NCBI RefSeq assembly: GCF_002217755.1 | Contig: NZ_BCFL01000026.1 | Span: forward strand, 62,001 to 126,000 | Direction of reading: 5' to 3' | DNA: 64,000 bases | Origin: Streptomyces hyaluromycini | GTDB taxonomy: Bacteria; Actinomycetota; Actinomycetes; Streptomycetales; Streptomycetaceae | In this document: piece by piece, positions 40,081-51,219 of the stretch | How positions within the stretch are numbered: position 1 is the first letter of the stretch | How the letters are laid out: the number at the start of each line of letters is the position of its first letter | Program-made: the position numbers and the translations under genes | The notes under the pieces: model-generated | What the model was told of the DNA's origin: nothing | Database searches by the model: none | Seen by the model: the letters and a program-made list of their open reading frames with translations, nothing else

Positions 40081-41643
40081 ATGTCGACGACTTCCCTCGG
40101 TGCCCTGCGGCCGCTGCCGCCCGCACTGCCGGCGCGTTACGAGGCCGAGGGCTGGTGGACCCGCGAGACCCTCGGCGAGCTGCTGGCCGCCGGACTGGCC
40201 ACGGCGGGGGACGTGGAGTTCCGTGTGCACTCCGAGGAGCGTCCGTGGGCCGGCACCTTCGCCGACGTCGAACGGGTGGCGCGGCGGCTCGCCGCCGGGC
40301 TGCGGGCGCGCGGGGTCGGCCCCGGCGACGTGGTCGCCATGCAGCTGCCCAACTGGGTGGAAGCCGCGGCCGTGTTCTGGGCCGCCGCCTTCCTGGGCGC
40401 GGTGGTCGTGCCGGTCGTCCACTTCTACGGGCCCAAGGAGGTCGGCTACATCCTCGGCGCGACGCGCCCCAAGGTGTTCTTCGCGGCCGAGCGCTTCGGC
40501 CGGTCCGAGTTCCGCCCGGAGGTGTGCGCGGACGTCCCGGTCGTCGGCGTCGTGGGCCGCGACTTCGAGGTGCTGCTCGCCGACGAACCCCTGGCCGGCG
40601 TCCTGCCCGTCGACCCGGACGCCCCCGCGCTCATCGCCTTCACCTCGGGCACCACCCGGGACCCGAAGGGTGTGATCCACAGTCACCGGACCCTGGGCTA
40701 CGAGACCCGTCAACTGGCCGCGAGCTACCCGCCCGACCGGGGACGGCAGTTCACCGTGGCGCCGGTAGGCCACTTCATCGGCATGATCAACGCCTTTCTC
40801 ATCCCCGTCCTCGACGGCACCCCGGTCAACCTCGGCGACACCTGGAACCCCGCCCAGGCGCTCGCGCTGATGCGGGCCGAGGGGCTCACGGTCGGCGGGG
40901 GAGCGACGTACTACATGACGAGCCTGCTCGACCACCCCGACTGCACGCCGGAGCACATCGCGCACCTCAAGTACGCAGGACTGGGCGGCGCTTCCGTCGC
41001 CTCCGCCGTGACGACCCGGCTGGAGTCCCTGGGCATCGGCGTCTTCCGGGCCTACGGCTCCACCGAGCACCCGTCCGTGACCTGCACCCCCTACGACGGC
41101 CCGGCCGCCAAGCGGCTGCACACCGACGGACTCCCCTTGCCCGGTGTCGAGTTGAGACTGGCCGAGGACGGCGAGATCCTCACCCGGGGCCCCGACCTCT
41201 GCCTCGGCTACACCGACCCCGCCCTGACGGCCGCCGCCTTCGACGAGGACGGCTGGTACCGCACCGGCGACATCGGCGTGCTCGACGCCGACGGATACCT
41301 GACCATCACCGACCGCAAGGCCGACGTCATCATCCGCGGCGGCGAGAACATCAGCGCCCTGGAGGTCGAGGAGGTGCTGCTCGGCCTGCCCGGAGTGGCC
41401 GAGGTCGCCGTGGTCGCCGTACCCGACCCGCGCCTGGGGGAGCGGGCCGCGGCCGTACTGCGGATGCGCCCCGGCTGGTCCGCGCCGGTCCTGGCCGAGG
41501 TGCGCACGCACTTCCAACGCTCGGGGCTGGCCCGGCAGAAGTGGCCCGAGGAGATCCGCTCGGTCGACGACTTCCCCCGGACACCGAGCGGCAAGGTCAA
41601 GAAGTTCGAGCTCCGGCGGAACATTGCCACTACCGCACAGTGA
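40081..41643 (+). CDS. AMP-dependent acyl-CoA synthetase/ligase
   Basis: A 520-aa adenylate-forming ligase. A3 P-loop FTSGTTRDPKGVIHS, A5 YGSTEHP, A7 GWYRTGDIG, A8 DRKADVIIRGGENISALEVE and A10 PRTPSGKVKK are all present, so it should be active on a carboxylic acid. It heads the rightward run of ligase-amidohydrolase-ligase-mutase genes. The stop codon at 41641-41643 overlaps the first bases of the next operator. Confidence 0.93.
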   Translation: MSTTSLGALRPLPPALPARYEAEGWWTRETLGELLAAGLATAGDVEFRVHSEERPWAGTFADVERVARRLAAGLRARGVGPGDVVAMQLPNWVEAAAVFWAAAFLGAVVVPVVHFYGPKEVGYILGATRPKVFFAAERFGRSEFRPEVCADVPVVGVVGRDFEVLLADEPLAGVLPVDPDAPALIAFTSGTTRDPKGVIHSHRTLGYETRQLAASYPPDRGRQFTVAPVGHFIGMINAFLIPVLDGTPVNLGDTWNPAQALALMRAEGLTVGGGATYYMTSLLDHPDCTPEHIAHLKYAGLGGASVASAVTTRLESLGIGVFRAYGSTEHPSVTCTPYDGPAAKRLHTDGLPLPGVELRLAEDGEILTRGPDLCLGYTDPALTAAAFDEDGWYRTGDIGVLDADGYLTITDRKADVIIRGGENISALEVEEVLLGLPGVAEVAVVAVPDPRLGERAAAVLRMRPGWSAPVLAEVRTHFQRSGLARQKWPEEIRSVDDFPRTPSGKVKKFELRRNIATTAQ

Positions 41644-41656
41644 GAATACGATTCTC
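41642..41656. promoter_or_regulatory. GAGAAT-N3-ATTCTC operator between ligase and amidohydrolase
   Basis: A perfect GAGAATACGATTCTC inverted repeat overlaps the CoA ligase stop codon and lies 22 bp before the amidohydrolase ATG. Its position implies a separate internal promoter for the genes from 41679 on. Confidence 0.7.
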
Positions 41657-41678
41657 AAGATTGGTGAAGGAGGATCTC

Positions 41679-42857
41679 ATGCCCTCTCGCGCGCTCGCGT
41701 ATCCGCTGTTCGACGCGGACAACCACCTCTACGAGACGCAGGAAGCGCTCACGAAGTACCTGCCCAAGGAGTACGACGGGGCCATCGAGTACGTGACCGT
41801 CCGGGGCCGCACGAAGATCGCGATCCGTGGGCAGATCAGCGAGTACATCCCCAACCCCACCTTCGACGTGGTCGCCCGCCCCGGCGCCATGGAGGAGTAC
41901 TTCAAGGTCGGCAACCCGACCGGCAAGACCCGGCGGGAGATATTCGGCGAACCGATGCGCTCCGTTCCGGCCTTCCGTGAACCGGCCCCGCGCCTGGAGC
42001 TCATGGACGAACTGGGCATCCAGCGCAGCCTGATGTTCCCCACCCTCGCGAGCCTCATCGAGGAGCGCATGAAGGACGACCCGGAGCTGATCCACGCGGT
42101 CATCCACGCCCTCAACGAATGGCTGCACGACACCTGGTCCTTCACCTACAAGGACCGCATCTTCACCGTGCCGGTCATCACCCTCCCCATCGTGGAGAGG
42201 GCGATCGACGAGCTGAACTGGGTCGTGGAGCGGGGCGCCCGCGCCATCCTGGTCCGCCCCGCGCCCGTGCCCGGATTCGGTGCCACCCGCTCCTTCGCGC
42301 TGCCGGAGTTCGACCCGTTCTGGAAGCGGGTCGTCGAGACCGGCGTGCTGGTCGCCTTCCACTCCTCCGACAGCGGCTACGCCCGCTACGCCAACGACTG
42401 GGAGGGCAACACACGCGAGTTTCTGCCCTTCAAGCCGAACGCGTTCCGCCAGGTCAACGAGTGGCGGCCGATCGAGGACGCCGTCTCGTCCCTCATCTGC
42501 CACGGCACGCTCTCCCGCTTCCCGGAGCTGAAGGTCGCGGTGATCGAGAACGGCGCCTCCTGGGTGGAGCCGCTGCTCGGCCGGCTCGCGGACGTGCACA
42601 AGAAGATGCCCCACGAGTTCCAGGAGGACCCGGTCGAGGTCTTCCGGCGGAACATCCACATCAGCCCGTTCTGGGAGGAGGACATGGCCCGGCTCGGCGA
42701 CCTCATCGGCATCGAACGGGTCCTGTTCGGCTCCGACTACCCCCACCCGGAGGGCCTGGCCGACCCGGTCACCTACGTCGACCACCTGGCCAAGCTGACC
42801 GAGGCCGACAAGGCCAGGGTCATGGGCGGCAACCTCGCCCGGCTGATCGACGCATGA
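41679..42857 (+). CDS. amidohydrolase_2-family (ACMSD-like) metal hydrolase/decarboxylase
   Basis: A 392-aa protein. It begins YPLFDADNHLYE, in which the first metal ligands are Asp and His (D-x-N-H, a known variant of the HxH motif), with VAFHSSDSGY and GSDYPHPEG downstream giving the other His and the Asp. This subfamily contains decarboxylases such as ACMSD and meta-cleavage compound hydrolases. GAAGGAGGA precedes the ATG. The next ligase overlaps it by 4 nt, so the two are coupled. Confidence 0.88.
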   Translation: MPSRALAYPLFDADNHLYETQEALTKYLPKEYDGAIEYVTVRGRTKIAIRGQISEYIPNPTFDVVARPGAMEEYFKVGNPTGKTRREIFGEPMRSVPAFREPAPRLELMDELGIQRSLMFPTLASLIEERMKDDPELIHAVIHALNEWLHDTWSFTYKDRIFTVPVITLPIVERAIDELNWVVERGARAILVRPAPVPGFGATRSFALPEFDPFWKRVVETGVLVAFHSSDSGYARYANDWEGNTREFLPFKPNAFRQVNEWRPIEDAVSSLICHGTLSRFPELKVAVIENGASWVEPLLGRLADVHKKMPHEFQEDPVEVFRRNIHISPFWEEDMARLGDLIGIERVLFGSDYPHPEGLADPVTYVDHLAKLTEADKARVMGGNLARLIDA

Positions 42858-44292
42858 CCGCGACGATGCCGTGGCGCAGCATCCCCGAACTGGTGCGCAG
42901 CGCCGCCGACCGGTTCGGGGACGCGGAGGCCGTGGTCGACGGCGAACTGCGTCTCACCTTCACCGATCTGGCCGACCGGGTACGGCGCACCGCCGGGGCG
43001 TTCGCCTCGGTGGGCGTCGGGCCCGGCGACCGGGTCGCGGTGTGGGCCCCGAACTCGGCCGAGTGGGCGGTCGCCGCGTTCGGCGCGCTCACCGCGGGAG
43101 GCGTGCTCGTACCGGTGAACACCAGGTTCCGGGACGAGGAGGCCCACGACATCGTCGTCCGCAGCGGCGCCAAGGTGCTGTGCGTCCAGAACGGCTTCCT
43201 GGACCGGGAGTTCACCGGCCCGCCCGGCGTTCCCGTCATCGACGTGCGCACGGACGGGTTCCTGGGCTCCGGGGAGCCGCTGGAGCGCGAGGTCGGCGAG
43301 GACGACCTCGCCGACATCATCTTCACCTCCGGCACGACCGGCCGCCCCAAGGGCGTGATGACCACCCACGGCCAGACCCTCCGCCTGTACGCCGAGTGGT
43401 GCGACCTGGCCCAACTCCGCCAGGGCGACCGCTACTTGATCGTCAACCCGTTCTTCCACATCTTCGGCTACAAGGCGGGCCTGGTCGCCTCCATGATCCG
43501 GGGCGCGACCGTCCTCCCGGTGGCCGTCTTCGACGTGGACCGCGTCCTGGACCTGGTGGAGCGGGAGCGGGTGACGGTCCTGCCGGGCCCGCCGACGCTG
43601 TACCACTCCCTGCTCCAGACGGGTGCCGGGCACGACCTGTCCTCGCTCCGGGTCGCGGTGACCGGCTCCGCCGACATCCCGGTCGAGCTGGTCCGCCGTA
43701 TCACCACCGAGCTGCCCTTCACCCACCTCATGACCGGCTACGGGCTCACCGAGGCCGGCACCGTCACCGCGTCCCGGCCCGGCGACCCCTACGAGGCCGT
43801 CGCCACGACCGTGGGCAGGCCCTGCGAGGGCTTCGAGGTGCGCCTCGCGGCGGACCAGGAGGTCCTAGTGCGCGGCTACTCCGTCATGCTCGGCTACCTC
43901 GACGACCCCGAGGCGACCGCCGAGGCCGTGGACGCCGACGGCTGGCTGCACACCGGGGACCTGGGCGAACTCGACGGCGACGGGCGGCTGAGGATCGTCG
44001 GCCGCAAGAAGGACATGTTCATCGTCGGCGGCTTCAACGCCTACCCGGCCGAGATCGAGGGCTTCCTGCTCCGGCACCCGGCCGTCGCCCAGGCCGCCGT
44101 GATCGGCGTGCCCGACGCGCGGATGGGCCAGGTCGGCAAGGCGTTCGTGGTGCCCCGCGGCACGGTGACGGAGGCCGAGCTGATCGCCTGGGCCAGGGAG
44201 CGGATGGCCGGCTTCAAGGTGCCCCGGCAGGTCGAGTTCCGCTCGCAGCTGCCGCTGAACGCCACCGGCAAGGTGATGAAGGACCAGCTGTC

Positions 44293-44296
<4 letters not shown>
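42854..44296 (+). CDS. acyl-CoA synthetase (FadD3-like)
   Basis: A 480-aa adenylate-forming ligase with P-loop FTSGTTGRPKGVMTTH, TGYGLTEAGTV, GWLHTGDLGELD, GRKKDMFIVGGFNAYPAE and the terminal NATGKVMK Lys. Its general architecture resembles FadD3, which activates the bicyclic acid left after steroid ring cleavage, but FadD families are broad and this is not proof. Overlaps both neighbours by 4 nt (ATGA), linking it tightly to the mutase. Confidence 0.92.
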
Positions 44297-45869
<1,573 letters not shown>

Positions 45870-45870
<1 letters not shown>

Positions 45871-46271
45871 TGACCGCGCCGGTGCGGGTGCTCGTCGCAA
45901 AACCCGGGCTCGACGGGCACGACCGCGGGGCCAAGCTGGTGGCGCGCGGACTGCGTGACGCCGGGTTCGAGGTGGTGTTCACGGGCATCCGGTGGCGGGT
46001 GGCGGACATCGTCGCCACCGCCGTCCAGGAGGACGTGGCCGTGGTCGGCCTGTCGATCCTCTCCGGCGCCCATGTCACGCTGACCCGCCGCACGGTCAGC
46101 GGGCTGCGCGCGGCGGGAGCGCATGACATCCCCGTCGTCGTCGGCGGCACGATCCCGGCCGCCGACGTGGCGCTGCTGCGGGAGGCCGGTGCGGCGGCCG
46201 TGTTTCCCACCGGCACCCCGCTGCACGCCATCGTCGCGGACATCCGCGCACTGACCGCCCAGGAGGGCTGA
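45870..46271 (+). CDS. acyl-CoA mutase, small (B12-binding) subunit
   Basis: A 133-aa cobalamin-binding domain. The lower axial ligand motif D-x-H-x2-G is DGHDRG (Asp15, His17, Gly20), followed by GLSILSGAH and VVVGGTIP, which hold the nucleotide tail. TGATG coupling to the large subunit. This split arrangement is like IcmA/IcmB and HcmA/HcmB. No MeaB-type GTPase chaperone gene is next to it. Confidence 0.94.
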
Positions 46272-46272
46272 C

Positions 46273-47229
46273 ATGCGAGTCGGAGTGATGAGCGGTCCCG
46301 AGCGGGGCGACGCGGCGCACAAGGCGGCGCGCATGGTCGACGACGCCCGCTGGGCCGAGGACGCCGGCTTCGACACCGTGTGGGTGCCCCAGGTGCCCAC
46401 CGACTTCGACGCCCTCACCGCCGTCTCCCTGATGGGACAGGCCACTTCGCGCATCGAACTGGGCACGGCGGTGGTCCCGGTGCACGCCCAGCACCCGGTG
46501 GCCCTGGCCCGGCAGGCGATCTCGGCCCAGGCCGCCGCCGGCGGACGACTCGCCCTCGGCGTGGGCGCCTCCCACCACTGGATCGTCCGCGACATGCTCG
46601 GCGTCCCGTACGAGAAGCCGGCCGCCTACACCCGCGCCTACCTCGAAGTCCTCAACACGGCTTTCAGCGGCGCGAGTTCGGTGGACGTCGAGAACGACGT
46701 CTTCCAGGTGCACAATCCGCTCACCCTCGCCCCGGTCGCCCCCCTGCCGGTCCTGGTCGCCGCCCTCGGCCCGGTGATGCTGCGCATCGCGGGCGAGTAC
46801 ACCGACGGCACCGTCCTCTGGATGGCGGACGAACGGGCCGTGGCCGAGCACGTCGTGCCGACGCTCACCAAGGCGGCGGAGGCGGCGGGTCGTCCGGCCC
46901 CGCGCATCGTGGCGGGCATCCCGGTCTGCCTCTGCGCTCCGCACGAGGTGGACGCGGCCCGGGAGCGCGCCAACCGGATCCTCGGCGAGGCGGAGGTATC
47001 GCCCAACTACCGACGGCTCCTTGAGTACGGTGACGCGCGCGACGTCGGCGACCTGTGCGCGGCCGGCGACGAGGCGGCCATCGCGGCCCGCTTCCGGCGC
47101 TTCGCCGACGCGGGCGTGACCGACCTGTCTGTCCGCCTGCTGCCCATCGGTACCGGGCGGGACGAACTGGTCGCCTCCAAGCTCCGCACCCGGGACGCGG
47201 TCGCGGCCCTCGCCGCGGACGTCCGGTGA
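46273..47229 (+). CDS. LLM-class F420-dependent oxidoreductase
   Basis: A 318-aa luciferase-like monooxygenase-fold protein with AEDAGFDTVWVPQ, RIELGTAVVPVHAQHPVALA, and GRLALGVGASHHWIV typical of the F420-dependent branch. It would reduce or oxidise an intermediate with the deazaflavin F420. It begins 1 nt after the B12 subunit and its stop overlaps the GTG of the CoA transferase, so it belongs to the mutase operon. Confidence 0.9.
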   Translation: MRVGVMSGPERGDAAHKAARMVDDARWAEDAGFDTVWVPQVPTDFDALTAVSLMGQATSRIELGTAVVPVHAQHPVALARQAISAQAAAGGRLALGVGASHHWIVRDMLGVPYEKPAAYTRAYLEVLNTAFSGASSVDVENDVFQVHNPLTLAPVAPLPVLVAALGPVMLRIAGEYTDGTVLWMADERAVAEHVVPTLTKAAEAAGRPAPRIVAGIPVCLCAPHEVDAARERANRILGEAEVSPNYRRLLEYGDARDVGDLCAAGDEAAIAARFRRFADAGVTDLSVRLLPIGTGRDELVASKLRTRDAVAALAADVR

Positions 47230-48278
47230 CCGGCGGGCCGGGCCCGCTGGCGGCGCTGCGCGTCCTGGAGGTCGGCCACATCCTCGCCGGCCCCTACGCC
47301 ACCATGCTGCTCGCCGACCTCGGGGCACAGGTCACCAAAGTGGAACCCCCCGGCGGCGACCTGTCCCGGCAGGTGTCCGACGCCTACTTCGCCAGCCTCA
47401 ACCGGGGCAAGCGCTCGGTCCGCCTGGACCTGACCACGCCGGGCGGCCAGGACCGGCTGCACGACCTGGTACGCGAGGCGGACGCACTGCTCGTCAACCT
47501 CAAACCGTCCGCCATCCACCGCTTCGGTCTCACCTATGAAGCCCTGAAGCCCTACAACGAACGCCTGGTGTGCGTCGCCCTCACCGGCTGGGGCATGGCC
47601 GCCGGCGACGAACCCGCCTTCGACTACGTCGTCCAGGCCGCCACCGGCATCGCCGCCCTGACCGGCGACCCGGACGGCCCGCCGCTGCTGCCCGGCTACT
47701 CCTCCGCCGACAACTCGGCCGGACTCGCCGCCGCGCTCGGCCTGCTGGCCCAGGTGGTCTCGGGGCGGGGCGGACAGATCGAGGTCTCCCTGCGGGACGT
47801 GATGCTCTCCCAGCTCAACTACCACGCCTCGGGCTGGCTCAACGACGGAGTCGCCCCTCGCCGCCTCGGCGGAGCGCACTCCTACTACGTCCCCGCCCAG
47901 CTCTTCCCGACCGCCGACGGACACCTGGCCCTGTTCATCACCCACGACGGCTTCTGGCGTGCCTTCGCGGCCGAGGCCGGCATCGAGGGCTTCCCGACGA
48001 TGACCGAGCGTGCGGCACGCCGCGACGAGGTGATCGCCGCGGTGACCAAGGCCCTGGCCGCCGACACGGCCGTGGGCTGGGAGGCCCGCCTGCGCCCGCT
48101 CCGGGTCCCCGCCGCGGCCGTCCGCACCCTTCCCGAGGCGCTCGCCGAGGCTCCGGACGCGGTGGTGGACGCAGGCGGCCACCGGCTGGTCGGCAGCCCG
48201 TTCCGCGTCACCGGCTACGAGCCGTCGTACGGGTCACCGCCGGCCCTGGGCGAACACGGCGATGCCGACACCCTCTAG
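47226..48278 (+). CDS. CaiB/BaiF-family (class III) CoA transferase
   Basis: A 350-aa class III CoA transferase, slightly short for the family. It begins with LRVLEVGHILAGPYATMLLADLGAQVTKVE-type sequence, and the catalytic Asp is expected in AFDYVVQA. GTG start overlaps the LLM stop (GTGA). Last gene of the operon running from 41679, followed by a hairpin with a UUCG loop. It may load the mutase substrate or recycle CoA from the end product. Confidence 0.92.
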   Translation: MTGGPGPLAALRVLEVGHILAGPYATMLLADLGAQVTKVEPPGGDLSRQVSDAYFASLNRGKRSVRLDLTTPGGQDRLHDLVREADALLVNLKPSAIHRFGLTYEALKPYNERLVCVALTGWGMAAGDEPAFDYVVQAATGIAALTGDPDGPPLLPGYSSADNSAGLAAALGLLAQVVSGRGGQIEVSLRDVMLSQLNYHASGWLNDGVAPRRLGGAHSYYVPAQLFPTADGHLALFITHDGFWRAFAAEAGIEGFPTMTERAARRDEVIAAVTKALAADTAVGWEARLRPLRVPAAAVRTLPEALAEAPDAVVDAGGHRLVGSPFRVTGYEPSYGSPPALGEHGDADTL

Positions 48279-48300
48279 GCGCCGTCAGCCGACCGCGGCA

Positions 48301-48372
48301 CCGTCGTGGCTGGTCGCGCCCACGCGGCGGTAGCCGCATATCCAATACCGCCCCGCGCCCCTTCGGGGGCGC
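48301..48372. terminator. terminator hairpin with partial Streptomyces-type intergenic repeat
   Basis: GCGCCCC (48355-48361) pairs with GGGGCGC (48366-48372) around a UUCG-type loop (TTCG), between convergent genes. The left flank (CGTCGTGGCTGGTCGCGC, starting at about 48302) is shared with the repeat at 52299-52342 and, inverted, with 59343-59377, but an unrelated segment is inserted before the hairpin. Confidence 0.65.
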
Positions 48373-48411
48373 TCCCGAACCGCAGCGGACTTTGCCGGAC
48401 CTGCTTAGGCG

Positions 48412-49179
48412 TCACGGCATCCCGCCGTCCACCCGTAGCGTCGCCCCGCTGGTGTACGAGGACGCTTCCGACATCAGGTAGAGCGCGGCGCCCACGACCT
48501 CGCGCGGGTCCCCGATGCGTTGCAGGGCGTGCGCGCGGACTCCCTCGGTGAGCTGCTCCGGGTCCTGCTGCCAGCCGCGGGTGGCCCACGTGTCGAACGG
48601 GCCGCACATCAGCGTGTTGACCCGTACCGCCGGGCCGAGCGCCTGTGCCAGACCCACGGTCACCGCGTTCAGCCCCGCCTTGGCGGCCGCGTACGGCACG
48701 ATCGCGGGACGCGGCCGGACCGAGCCGGTGGAGCTGACGTTGACGATCGTGCCGCCCCCGGCCTCGGCCATCCGGGCCCCGGCCAGTACGGACAGCCGGA
48801 ACGGGCCCTTGAGGTTGAGGCCCACCACCGCGTCGAACATCTTCTCCGTGACCTCGGTCAGGTCGTCGTAGACGGGAGACATCCCGGCGTTGTTGACCAG
48901 CACGTCGAGCCTGCCGAAGCGCGCGTGGACGGCGTCGACCAGGCCGGGCAGCTCGTCCCAGCGGCCCACGTGAACGGCGTACGGGAGCGCCGCGCGCCCC
49001 GTCTCCTTCTCGATCTCGGTGCTCACGGCGGCGCAGGCGTCGTACTTCCGGCTGGCGACGACGACGTCCGCGCCGCAGCGGGCCGCCCCGAACGCCATCG
49101 CCCGCCCCAGGCCCCGGCTGCCGCCGGTGACGAGGACCACCCGGCCGGAGAGGTCGAACAGCTCGTCCGCGTAGCCCAT
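48412..49179 (-). CDS. SDR-family oxidoreductase
   Basis: A 255-aa classical SDR. TGGSRGLG (18-25), NNAG (96-99), Ser149/150, Tyr163 and Lys167 (YAAAK). Its ribosome binding site (AGGAGG) precedes ATG 49179. It is divergent from the TetR gene at 49227 across the operator region and convergent with the CoA transferase, so it forms a one-gene unit under the same regulator. Substrate unknown. Confidence 0.9.
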   Translation of the reverse strand: MGYADELFDLSGRVVLVTGGSRGLGRAMAFGAARCGADVVVASRKYDACAAVSTEIEKETGRAALPYAVHVGRWDELPGLVDAVHARFGRLDVLVNNAGMSPVYDDLTEVTEKMFDAVVGLNLKGPFRLSVLAGARMAEAGGGTIVNVSSTGSVRPRPAIVPYAAAKAGLNAVTVGLAQALGPAVRVNTLMCGPFDTWATRGWQQDPEQLTEGVRAHALQRIGDPREVVGAALYLMSEASSYTSGATLRVDGGMP

Positions 49180-49207
49180 GCCCGCCTCCTGGAGTGTTCT
49201 CGATTAT

Positions 49208-49244
49208 GAGAGTAGCGTTCTCCGGTGTGCAGAATAGCATTCGG
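49208..49244. promoter_or_regulatory. paired GAGAAT-type operators, 22 bp apart, at the TetR start
   Basis: GAGAGTAGCGTTCTC (49208-49222) and CAGAATAGCATTCGG (49230-49244) are exactly 22 bp apart. They cover the presumed start of the TetR gene and lie just upstream of the divergent SDR (49179). This is the expected layout for an autoregulated repressor. Confidence 0.65.
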
Positions 49245-49820
49245 GATCGTGATGCCGAGGCGTTGCTGGACGCCGGACTGGCCCTGATGGTGACGGGCGG
49301 TGGGCGCCGGCCCCGGGTGGCCGACATCGTGGCCGCCGCGGGTCTGTCGAACGACGCCTTCTACCGCTCCTTCGCGAGCAAGGACGCCCTGGTGGAGGCC
49401 ATCGTCGAGCGCGGCGCGCGCACCCTCGTCGGGTATGTCCGGCACCGGATCGCGCGGGCGGCCGGGCGCGGTCCGGAGGCCCGGCTGCGGGCCGGGCTGG
49501 AAGCGGTCGTGCGGCAGGCTTCCGACGCGACCCTGGCCCGGCAGACCCGGGCGGTGCTGGCCAACGCGACCGGACACGCACCCCGGGCCTCGCACGTCAC
49601 CGTCGCGCTGGTGGACGCCCTGGCCGCACTGTTCGCCCAGTCCGCCGCCGAGTTGGGGGCGGGCGACCCGATGCGCTCCGCCCGGACCGCGGCGGGCGCG
49701 GTCGTCGCGGCCCTGCAGTACTGGCTGTTCACCGAGGAGGTGCCAGGGCGTGCCGAGACCGAGCATCTGGTCGGCTTCCTGCTCGCGGGAGTGTGCGCCC
49801 CGGATCCGCGCAGAGGGTGA
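49227..49820 (+). CDS. TetR-family regulator, candidate cluster regulator
   Basis: A 197-aa TetR protein from GTG 49227 (MQNSIRDRDAEALL). In-frame starts at 49206 (ATG) and 49194 (GTG) are possible but would put the first operator inside the gene. Helix-turn-helix is VADIVAAAGLSNDAFYRSFA (about 32-51), with a helical ligand domain after it. No ribosome binding site is evident, so the mRNA may be leaderless. Operators lie over its start and again directly after its stop (49839-49875) before the dehydrogenase gene, making it a strong candidate for the regulator of the GAGAAT motif. Confidence 0.88.
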   Translation: MQNSIRDRDAEALLDAGLALMVTGGGRRPRVADIVAAAGLSNDAFYRSFASKDALVEAIVERGARTLVGYVRHRIARAAGRGPEARLRAGLEAVVRQASDATLARQTRAVLANATGHAPRASHVTVALVDALAALFAQSAAELGAGDPMRSARTAAGAVVAALQYWLFTEEVPGRAETEHLVGFLLAGVCAPDPRRG

Positions 49821-49838
49821 GTCCTGTTGCTGGACGAC

Positions 49839-49875
49839 GAGAATGCCGTTCTGTTAATTTCAGAACGGCATTCTG
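49839..49875. promoter_or_regulatory. paired operators forming one long perfect inverted repeat
   Basis: GAGAATGCCGTTCTG (49839-49853) and CAGAACGGCATTCTG (49861-49875) are 22 bp apart. Together, AGAATGCCGTTCTG (49840-49853) and its exact complement (49861-49874) form a perfect inverted repeat with 14-bp arms and a 7-nt A/T-rich centre. It lies 19 bp upstream of the acyl-CoA dehydrogenase ATG at 49894. Confidence 0.75.
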
Positions 49876-49893
49876 ACGGAAGGTGGATGCGTC

Positions 49894-51219
49894 ATGTGGG
49901 ACTTCAGTACCGACGCCGCGTTCCAGGAGAGGCTTGACTGGGCCGCGCGCTTCGTACGTGAGGAGATCGAGCCGCTCGACGTGCTGTTCCCGGGCAACGC
50001 CGAGCCCTACGACCGGGAGAGCGAGGTCTTCCGGGAAGTGGTCCGCCCGTTGCAGCGGCAGGTGCGTGAGCAGGGGCTGTGGGCCGCCCATCTGCCGCCC
50101 TCGCTCGGCGGCATGGGCATGGGTCAGGTGAACCTCGGCCTGCTCAACGAGATTCTCGGACGCTCCAGTTGGGCGCCGATGGTGTTCGGCACCCAGGCTC
50201 CTGACTCCGGCAACGCGGAGATCCTCGCCCACTACGCGACCGAGGAGCAGCGCAGGGAGTACCTGGAGCCGCTGCTCGACGGACGGATCGTCTCCACCTT
50301 CGCGATGACCGAGCCGACCGGCGGCGCGGACCCGGGCGGCTTCACCTGCCGTGCCGTGCGCGACGGCGGGGAATGGGTGATCAACGGCGAGAAGTGGTTC
50401 GCCTCCAATTACCCCCACGCCGCGTTCGTCATCGCCATGGTGGTCACCGACCCCGACGTGCCCGTGCACAAGGGCGCCTCCATGATCCTGGTCCCGGCCG
50501 GGACGCCCGGCATGGAGATGGTGCGCGGCACGGGCATGGCCGGCGAGCCGCTCGGTGAGGGCGTCCACGCCTATCTGCGGTTCACCGACTGCCGCGTCCC
50601 CGCCGCGAACCTGCTGGGCGAGCCGGGCTCCGGTTTCCTGATCGCGCAGACCCGCCTCGGCGGTGGCCGTCTGCACCACGCGATGCGGTCGGTCGGCCAG
50701 TGCCGGCGTGCCCTGGAGATGATGACCGAGCGGATCGCCTCCCGGCACACCCGTGGCGGCCCGCTCTCCGGCCAGCAGGCCGTGCGCCACCAGCTGGCCG
50801 ACACCTGGGTGCAGATCGAGCAGTTCCGCCTCCAGGTCCTGCACGCCGCCTGGCAGACGGACCGGGCGGCCGACACCGGCGACCCGGCCGACGCGCGCCG
50901 GGCCCGGCTGCACGTCTCCGGCGTCAAGGTCGCCACCCCCAAGGTCCTCGTCGACGTTGCCTACCGGGCCCTGCACCTGCACGGTGCGCTCGGCGTCTCC
51001 AACGAACTGCCCCTGGCCAAGATGTGGCACTCCGGTCCCACCCTCGGAGTCGCCGACGGCCCCACCGAGGCCCACCAGGACGTCATAGCCCGGCTGTTGC
51101 TGAAGGACGCCATCCCGGCTGAGGACCCGCTCTTCGGCTCCTCGCACCTGCCCACCCGACTGGCCGCGGCGCGCGAGAAATACGCGGACCGCCTGAAGGA
51201 GACGGCGGTGACCTGGTGA
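49894..51219 (+). CDS. acyl-CoA dehydrogenase, ACAD10/11-like
   Basis: A 441-aa dehydrogenase-fold protein, longer than the usual ~385. FAD-binding segments FAMTEPTGGADPGGFTCRAV and NGEKWFASN are present, and the C-terminal signature is GVADGPTEAHQDVIAR, the A-D-G-P-x-E-x-H type found in ACAD10/ACAD11 and in LvaC-type proteins rather than GGTSEIQRN. Its stop overlaps the GTG of an APH-fold kinase. That pairing is known to convert 4-hydroxyacyl-CoAs to enoyl-CoAs through a phosphorylated intermediate. The strongest operator pair in the window precedes it. Confidence 0.9.
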   Translation: MWDFSTDAAFQERLDWAARFVREEIEPLDVLFPGNAEPYDRESEVFREVVRPLQRQVREQGLWAAHLPPSLGGMGMGQVNLGLLNEILGRSSWAPMVFGTQAPDSGNAEILAHYATEEQRREYLEPLLDGRIVSTFAMTEPTGGADPGGFTCRAVRDGGEWVINGEKWFASNYPHAAFVIAMVVTDPDVPVHKGASMILVPAGTPGMEMVRGTGMAGEPLGEGVHAYLRFTDCRVPAANLLGEPGSGFLIAQTRLGGGRLHHAMRSVGQCRRALEMMTERIASRHTRGGPLSGQQAVRHQLADTWVQIEQFRLQVLHAAWQTDRAADTGDPADARRARLHVSGVKVATPKVLVDVAYRALHLHGALGVSNELPLAKMWHSGPTLGVADGPTEAHQDVIARLLLKDAIPAEDPLFGSSHLPTRLAAAREKYADRLKETAVTW

